From NCBI GenBank assembly GCA_963699825.1, contig CAVOVI010000001.1, positions 124,001 through 188,000 of the forward strand: DNA of 64,000 bases, given 5' to 3'. Position numbers and translations under genes: made by a program. Of this stretch, positions 58,438-64,000 are shown one piece after another. Every line of letters begins with the position of its first letter. Position 1 is the first letter of the stretch. This DNA is from SPDF01 sp963699825 (GTDB taxonomy: Bacteria > Gemmatimonadota > Gemmatimonadetes > Gemmatimonadales > GWC2-71-9). The notes beneath the pieces are model-generated. The model did not search any database. It saw only the letters and a list, made by a program, of their open reading frames with translations, and was not told the DNA's origin.

Positions 58438-60154
58438 ATGCGCCTGAACCGATTCGCCCCGCTCGCCGCGATCGCCCTCGTGATCGCACCCGCTGCCCAC
58501 GCCCAGATCCCGTCCGGAGCGCGTCGGCTCGGTGGCCCCGTGGCGGCGGCGCCCAAGCTGATGGTGGCGACTCCCTTCGCCTTCGTCGAGGGTGATTCCA
58601 CGATGGCGGTGGAGGTTGGAAACGCGTTGCGGAATCGCATGGACCGGGTGGCCGGTTCGACCTACCGTGTCGTCCCGCTCGAGCAGATGCAGTCGGCCCT
58701 CGTGCAGTACGGCTACCCCGCCGACGCGATTCTCTCTCCGGTGGTGGCGCGAGTCCTCGCGCTCCAGCTGCAGTCGCGCGTCCTGCTGACATCCACGCTG
58801 AGCAAGAACGAGAACCGGGTCTACACGGTGACCGCGCGCCTCGCCGGCGTCAATGACGACGCCGGCAACGTCGTGGTCATCCAGCAGGCGCCCGGCCAGT
58901 CGTCCAAGCAGTTCGGCGAGGCGGTCGCCGATGCGTTCTCGCCGGCGGTGAAGTCGGCCGACGAAGCCAAGCAGTGCGTCGACGAGCGGGCCGCCAAGCC
59001 TGAGAGTGCGGCGTCGGCGGCGAACAAGGCCATCGAGATCCTTCCGACCAACGGGCTGGCCCAGTACTGTCTCGCCATGCTGGCCCAGGACCGCAAGGCA
59101 CCGTCGACGGAAGTCATCGCCAGTCTGCGCGAAGCGGTGAAGGGCGACCCGCAGAGTCTCCCCGCCTGGACCGCACTCGCCAAGGAGTACGAGGCCGCAG
59201 GGCGACAGCGCCCAGGTCATCGAAGCCTTCCAGCGGATGCTCCTGGCGGCGCCGACCAATCAGCCGTTGCGCGAGGCGGCGTTCAAGCTCTTCCTGCAGT
59301 ACGGTCGCCCTGATGCGGCGGTGCAGGTGGCCAAGGAAGGGCTGCGGCTCGATCCGACGAACGCCGACCTCTGGGATCTCCTGAGCAATGCGTACGCGAC
59401 GGGCGGGGACTATGGCCAGGCCATCGAGGCGCTCGAGCATGTGTATACCGAGGCACCGGACCGGGCGGACTCCACCTACTTCCTGAAGATCACCGTCTTC
59501 GCGGCCGTGCAGCCTGACACCGCCGCCCTGCTCAAGTGGTCGCGGCTCGGCGTGAACAAGTACCCGGACAACGCGACGCTGCTCGGGCAGCTGGTGACGG
59601 CCTACAGTCTCGCCGGACCCACCGACAGCCTGGTCTCCGTGACGAGCCGGCTGATGGCGCTCGATCCCGCCGCCGCGGTGGCTCCCGCGCTCGAGGCCGC
59701 CAAGGCGCTCGCCGCGCAGAATCGCATGGCGGAGTCGCTCCTGTTCGCCAGGTTCGTCATCGACAATGGAGACGATCAGGCGCAAGGAGGCGGCGGCGGC
59801 CGTCTGACGAACGGCGCTCTGCCGCTGTTGCAGGCGGAAGGGAAGAACCTGCCGCTCGCCGCCGACGTCCTGCGGGCCGCCGTCGCGGCCGCCAACCCCA
59901 CGGGACCGGTGGCGCCCACGGCCAACTACGTGCTGGGTCTGGCGACGTTCCTCCAGATTCCTGACGTCGACAAGGAAGCGGAGTCTAACAAGTCGTGCGA
60001 GCTGGCCCGCCAGGAAGAGGGCCTGTTGACGGAGGCCGAGACCGCCTTCACCCTCGGTCGGTCTGCCAAGCCGGAGGACGTCGCTCGCTATCTCGGGTAC
60101 GTCGCGCAGTACAAACCGCGCGTGGCCTCGATGATCAAGGCATACTGCAAGTAA
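58438..60154 (+). CDS. Exported tetratricopeptide-repeat protein, one frame change
   Basis: About 572 residues. ATG at 58438 begins a signal peptide (LAAIALVIAPAAHAQ). Residues about 40-170 form an alpha/beta domain (MVATPFAFVEGDSTMAVEVGNALRNRM, YRVVPLEQMQSALVQYGYP) resembling TolB-amino-like or FlgO-type domains. TPRs follow. A +1 change near 59207 (GCAGGGCGAC for GCAGGCGAC) leads into QVIEAFQRMLLAAPTNQPLR. It lies between two tRNA genes. Periplasmic scaffold or outer-membrane-complex accessory is a guess. Confidence 0.72.
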
Positions 60155-60164
60155 GGGCTTCCAC

Positions 60165-60187
60165 CCGGAGCCGCCTCCGGTTATTAT
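60165..60187 (+). terminator. Terminator after the TPR gene
   Basis: CCGGAG (60165-60170) and CTCCGG (60175-60180) form a six-bp stem with loop CCGC, followed by TTATTAT. It lies eight bases after the stop codon. The TATTAT after the stem could also be the -10 box of tRNA-Asp. Confidence 0.5.
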
Positions 60188-60201
60188 GGTGCGCTGTATC
60201 G

Positions 60202-60276
60202 GGGGCTGTAGCTCAGCTTGGTTAGAGTGCCGCACTGTCACTGCGGAGGTCGCGGGTTCGAGCCCCGTCAGCCCCG
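60202..60276 (+). tRNA. tRNA-Asp (GTC)
   Basis: Acceptor GGGGCTG pairs with CAGCCCC, discriminator G. D arm with AGCTTGGTTA. Anticodon loop CTGTCAC gives GTC. T arm CGGG/CCCG with TTCGAGC. This closely follows the bacterial tRNA-Asp consensus, and discriminator G fits Asp. CCA is not encoded. Confidence 0.95.
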
Positions 60277-60289
60277 CTCTCGGCACCCG

Positions 60290-60319
60290 ACACCCCGTTC
60301 GCCTTGGCGGACGGGGTGT
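60290..60319. terminator. Long hairpin between tRNA-Asp and rsmH
   Basis: ACACCCCGTTCGCC (60290-60303) pairs with GGCGGACGGGGTGT (60306-60319), a 14-bp stem with one T-G pair and a two-base gap. No T-run follows. It probably ends or processes the tRNA transcript before the cell-wall operon. Confidence 0.55.
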
Positions 60320-60350
60320 TCGCGTTGGTCGCTCCCTCCCAGGACACCCG

Positions 60351-61262
60351 GTGACCGAATACCACCTCCCCGTCCTGCTCGACGCCGTGCTGGAGCTGGC
60401 CTCCGGCGCGCATCGCGCCGTGGACTGTACGCTGGGGGATGGCGGGCACGCGGCGGCCCTTCGCGACGGGGGCGTCGAGGTGCTCGGCGTCGACCGGGAC
60501 CCCGACGCGATTGAACGCGCGCGCGCACGTCTCGGGATCCGACCGCATCCAGTATCTCTCCGCGCCCTACGCCTCACCCGAGGCGCTCGACGCCATCGCC
60601 GCGTTCCGGCCCCACTTCATCCTGCTCGATCTCGGCGTCTCTTCGCGGCAACTCGACGACGAGACGCTCGGGTTCACGTTTCGGCGTGGCGCGACGCTGG
60701 ATATGCGGATGTCGCGCTCCGGCCCGATGGCCGCCGACCTGCTCAACGAGTCCTCGGCGGAGGAACTCACCGAGATCTTCAAGGAGTTTGGCGACGAGCC
60801 ACGCGCGCGGCGTCTCGCCGCGGAGGTGGTCGAGCGCCGGGCGGCAGGCGCCATTCTCCACCAGCGACGACTTCGTCAACGCGATCCGTCGCGTCCTGGG
60901 GCCTCGCTCCGGCCCGGGGGACTTCGCCCGGCTCTTTCAGGCGGTCCGCATCGCCGTCAATGACGAACTGCCCGGACTGGCGCGCGCGCTGCCAGCGCTT
61001 CGGGACAGCCTGGCGCCCGGCGGCCGCCTCGCCGTGATCAGTTATCATTCAGGCGAGGATCGGCTCGTGAAGCATGCCTTCCGCGAGTGGGCGACCGCCT
61101 GCGTCTGTCCCGCCGATCCAGCCGATCTGCACCTGCCGCGGTCACGCGCTCGGAAAGGTGACACCGCGGAAGTCGATCCTCCCGTCTGCGGAGGAAATTG
61201 CCGCCAACCCCCGGGCGCGGAGCGCAAGGCTCCGCGCGTTCCAGGTCGCCGATGACGCTTAA
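60351..61262 (+). CDS. rsmH: 16S rRNA m4C1402 methyltransferase, three frame changes
   Basis: N4-methylates C1402 of 16S rRNA. GTG at 60351 begins TEYHLPVLLDAVLELA, and the SAM loop CTLGDGGHAAAL follows. +1 changes near 60530 (GGGA for GGA), 60848 and 61108 (TGTCCCGCC for TGTCCGCC) separate QYLSAPYASPEALDAIAAF and LGVSSRQLDDETLGFTF, then APFSTSDDFVNAIRRVLG and VISYHSGEDRLVKHAF, then the end ILPSAEEIAANPRARSARLR. All RsmH blocks are present in order, giving about 302 residues. It heads the dcw cluster and overlaps ftsL by 11 bases. Confidence 0.93.
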
Positions 61263-61545
61263 GGGCCGCCACTGGGTCATGCTCTGGCTTCTCCTCTTTC
61301 TCTTCGTGGCCACGGTCGTCCAGCTGCGGCAGACGGCGAGCATCCGCATGGCCCGCCGCGTCGCGGCGCTCCGGCAGGAGCGAGCCAATCTCGAGGCCCG
61401 GCAAGCCGACTTTGAGCGGCGCATCCGGGACGCATCCAGTCGGCCCGTCCTCGGGCGGAAGGCCCTCGTGGATCTGGATCTCCACTTCCCCAGGGATTCC
61501 GAGCAGGCTCCCCTTCCGCTCCCAGCGCCGTCGGGAGGCCGTTGA
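61252..61545 (+). CDS. ftsL: FtsL-like divisome protein
   Basis: A 97-residue bitopic protein: a transmembrane helix (WVMLWLLLFLFVATVVQL, about 8-25), then a coiled coil (VAALRQERANLEARQADFERRI). Position between rsmH and the transpeptidase gene, size and topology all indicate FtsL, which joins FtsB to activate septal synthesis. Sequence alone is weakly conserved in this family. ATG at 61252 lies inside the rsmH end. Confidence 0.8.
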   Translation: MTLKGRHWVMLWLLLFLFVATVVQLRQTASIRMARRVAALRQERANLEARQADFERRIRDASSRPVLGRKALVDLDLHFPRDSEQAPLPLPAPSGGR

Positions 61546-63498
61546 TGGCGCGCGTACGAGCCCGGATCGGCCTCATCCAGGTAGTGCTCGTCGCGAGCCT
61601 GCTCGCCGTCGTGGCGCGTGCCGCACAGGTGCAGATCATCAAGGGTGGCGAGTACGCCGCGGAGGCGGCAAAGAGCCGGACCGAATTGCGGACCCTCGAG
61701 GCGCGGCGCGGCACGCTCTACGATCGCGGCGGCCTGCCGATGGCCGTGACCCAGGAGTTCTATCGGGTCGGGATCGCGCCGAACGAGGTCGAGGAGCGGA
61801 CCGCCCTGATCCGTGTTACCTCCCGGCAGCTGCGAGGTCTCGGCCGCGGCGCTGAAGCGGGATTTCGCGCGGAAACCCTACATCTACTTCTACGGGCCAT
61901 ATACGGCCACCGACGTGGAGCCCCTCCGCGCGTTCAAGGGTGTGCACATCGAGGGCGTCTTTCTCCGGTTCTATCCCTCGCGGCGACTCGCCGGCCGAGT
62001 CATCGGACGGCTGAGTCCCGAGGGTGGGTCGGCCTCCGGGCTGGAGCGCGCCCTTGAGGGGCTGATCACCGGGACCCCGGGGGAGGAAGTCGTCCTGAAG
62101 GACCGCCGTGGGCGGCGCTATGAATCTCCGGGCCGGCTTCGCAAGGATCCGATTCCCGGCAACGACGTCGTCCTGACGATCGACGCGGAACTGCAGGACA
62201 TCGCCGAGCAGGCGCTCGCGGAGACGGTCGTGGAATTCGGGGCACAGGGAGGCGACGTCATCTTTCTCGACCCTCGCACGGGTGAGATCCTCGCTGTGGC
62301 GTCGCAGAAGCACGGCGCCGCCGACCTGATGGCGTTCACGGAACCGTTCGAGCCGGGCTCCACGGCCAAGCTGTTCACCGCTGCCGCACTGCTGACTCAC
62401 GAGCGGGTGGACAGCAGCGACCGCGTGGACAACGAGGCTGGCCATTGGAAGATGGAGCTCTCCAACGGGCGGGTGCGCGAGATCAACGACGAGCACGCCA
62501 AGCCCGGCATGCTGACCCTGGCTCAGGCCATCGAGGTGTCCAGCAACGTGGCCATGGCGAAATTCTCCGATCGCCTCACACCCGCTGAGCAGTACCAGCA
62601 GCTTCGGGACTTCGGATTCGGGGCACCGACCGGGGTGGAGCTTCCCTCCGAATCCCGCGGGATCGTTTACCGTCCGGAGCGGTGGCAGCCCGAGTACGAC
62701 CGGGTGAGCGTGGCGATGGGGTACTATTTCGAAGTAACCGCGCTGCAGCTGGCAGCGGCCTACGCCGCCATTGCCAACGACGGCATTCTCCTGACGCCGA
62801 CGTTGATCCGTGAAGTCCGCGCGCCCGACGGCACGGTCATCTACCGCCATCAACCAGAGCCGGTGCGGCGGGCGGTGTCCTCGGAAATCGCCGCGCAGCT
62901 CCGTGAGTTCCTCCGGGGGGCCACCGGCGCCGGAGGCACGGGCAGCAGAGCGCAGGTTGGGAGCTACGGCGTGCTGGGGAAGACCGGCACCGCGCGCCGT
63001 ATCCGGAATGGGAAATATGTGAACGAATACGTGGCGTCGTTCGCCTCGATGTTCCCCGCGGACGACCCGCAGCTGGTGGTGGTGGTCAAGATCGATGGGC
63101 CAACCACCGGGCAATATTATGGCGGCGAGGTCGCCGCCCCGGTCGTGCGGACGATGCTCGAGCAGGCGCTGGCTTCCAAGCGCGTGTCGTTCGACCGAGC
63201 CAGGCTGCTTGGCGGGCAGCCGGCCAACGTCGCGATTGCCGCGCCGAGTCGCCCGCGGGTCGCGCGTGCCGCGCCCTCGCGCGTGATCATTCCCTGGCCG
63301 ATCCAGCCGGACAGCGTGGACGTCGCGGCAGTGGACGTGCCACCCCTCACCGGATTGAGCGTCCGCGCGGCCGCCGCGGCGCTGCACCGGCGCGGCTTCG
63401 AGGTGTCGGCACCGGGACCAGGAATGGTTCGGGGATCGAGCCCCGCAGCCGGCACATCCGCCAAAGTCGGCACAACCGTTCGTCTGCAGGTGGAATGA
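61545..63498 (+). CDS. ftsI: Division-specific transpeptidase (FtsI/PBP2b-like) with PASTA domain, one frame change
   Basis: About 650 residues. N-terminal membrane helix (LIQVVLVASLLAVVARAA), dimerisation domain (RTLEARRGTLYDRGGLPMA), then a +1 change near 61815 into VSAAALKRDFARKPYIYF. The transpeptidase domain has SxxK in FEPGSTAKLF, SxN in VSSNVAMAKF and KTG in LGKTGTARR. A PASTA domain (about 595-650: DVPPLTGLSVRAAAAAL, GSSPAAGTSAKVGTTVRL) ends it. It crosslinks septal peptidoglycan. ATG at 61545 overlaps the ftsL stop by one base. Confidence 0.94.
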
Positions 63499-64000
63499 GC
63501 ATGGTGAACTGGAACGAGCTGGTGACAGCGCTGCGGCGCGAGGGATTGCTTGTGACGGCGCCGGCCGACGGGATACCGCTCAGCGGCCTCGGCATCGACA
63601 CCCGAACCATCGCCCCGGGTGAGTTGTACTGCGCCGTGCGCGGCACGACCGCCGACGGACATGAGTTCGCCGCGGAGGCGGTCGCTCGCGGTGCCGTCGC
63701 CGTGATGGGTGAGCGTCCGGTGGGTGCCGGTGTGCCAGAAATCCTCGTCACCGACGGGCGGCGTGCCGCGAGTGTCGCCGCACGGACCTGGTATGGAGAG
63801 CCCGCCGCCGCGATGACGCTCATCGGCATCACCGGTACGAACGGCAAGACGACGACGACCGGCCTGGTGCGGCATCTCTTCAACGCCGGCGGCACGGCGG
63901 GCAGCATCGGCACGCTCGGAGCGTTCGATGGAGCAGGGGAGCGAGTCCCCTCGACCGCCGGGAGCCTCACGACGCCCGGCCCGGTGGACCTGCACGCGAC
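63495..64000 (+). CDS. murE: UDP-MurNAc-tripeptide synthetase, N-terminal part
   Basis: Adds the third amino acid (usually meso-diaminopimelate) to UDP-MurNAc-dipeptide. ATG at 63495 overlaps the ftsI stop. The first 168 residues are in the window: GIDTRTIAPGELYCAVRGTTADGHEF, the ATP loop IGITGTNGKTTTTGLVRHLF and the start of the central domain (STAGSLTTPGPVDLH). The gene runs off the right edge. The order ftsL-ftsI-murE is typical of the dcw cluster. Confidence 0.95.
   Translation, partial: MSMVNWNELVTALRREGLLVTAPADGIPLSGLGIDTRTIAPGELYCAVRGTTADGHEFAAEAVARGAVAVMGERPVGAGVPEILVTDGRRAASVAARTWYGEPAAAMTLIGITGTNGKTTTTGLVRHLFNAGGTAGSIGTLGAFDGAGERVPSTAGSLTTPGPVDLHA

Noticed and set aside
60290..60319. 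Hairpin before rsmH considered as a riboswitch or mraZ-type regulatory site
   Set aside because: It is a simple stem with no conserved riboswitch core. No mraZ gene or repeated GGGA-type boxes are seen upstream of rsmH.

Overview
The window is G+C-rich, densely packed chromosomal DNA from a Gram-negative-type bacterium. It has lipoprotein and periplasmic signal peptides, outer-membrane-barrel-like proteins, a dcw cell-wall cluster and a chemosensory operon. The gene mix (tandem DUF3943 proteins, a DUF6067-like glycosidase, many Roadblock/TPR/DUF4388 proteins) best suits Gemmatimonadota or a close relative. That assignment is inference; there is no rRNA in the window to settle it.

Layout. 1-2.1 kb: end of a PlsC-type acyltransferase, enolase, a FtsB-like divisome protein, then tRNA-Met(CAT) followed by an array of copies of its own 3' end. 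2.5-25.9 kb: accessory and housekeeping genes, including an Ig-repeat lipoprotein, a rhodanese, an MltF-type lytic transglycosylase, cysteine synthase, MsrA, two tandem DUF3943 proteins, an M28 peptidase, an MliC-domain lipoprotein, a nitroreductase with a mono-cluster ferredoxin, a TspO fusion, a large glycosidase and several small stress or unknown proteins. 26-31 kb: tilS-hpt-ftsH-folP and a DUF2723 membrane protein. 33.5-39.8 kb: yggS-divIVA-ileS-dksA/traR-lspA-rluD, an order resembling the ylmE...ylyB region of Firmicutes. 39.8-57.2 kb: one long, tightly overlapping signalling operon, cheW-cheY-cheA-cheC-TPR-DUF4388-TPR/LC7-LC7-LC7-mglA-tandem DnaA-like ATPase-DUF4388/TPR-cheR-cheD-cheB-cheW-cheW-TPR, then a membrane metallopeptidase. 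58-60.3 kb: tRNA-Val, a TPR protein and tRNA-Asp. 60.3 kb to the end: rsmH-ftsL-ftsI(PASTA)-murE.

The most striking content is the 39.8-57.2 kb operon. A complete chemosensory core (kinase, regulator, CheC phosphatase, CheR/CheB/CheD adaptation enzymes, three CheW couplers) surrounds a Ras-like MglA GTPase, three Roadblock/LC7 proteins and a protein made of two DnaA-type AAA+ domains with no visible DNA-binding domain. Two DUF4388 proteins flank this central module. No chemoreceptor, flagellar or pilus gene is present. I read this as a candidate composite polarity or motility signalling system.

A caution for all gene models: about 30 reading frames are broken by single-base indels, almost all of them insertions (+1), and several are in essential genes (ileS, tilS, rsmH, ftsI). 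This looks like an insertion-biased sequencing or assembly error, not gene decay. I therefore give full spans for such genes and mark where the frame changes.
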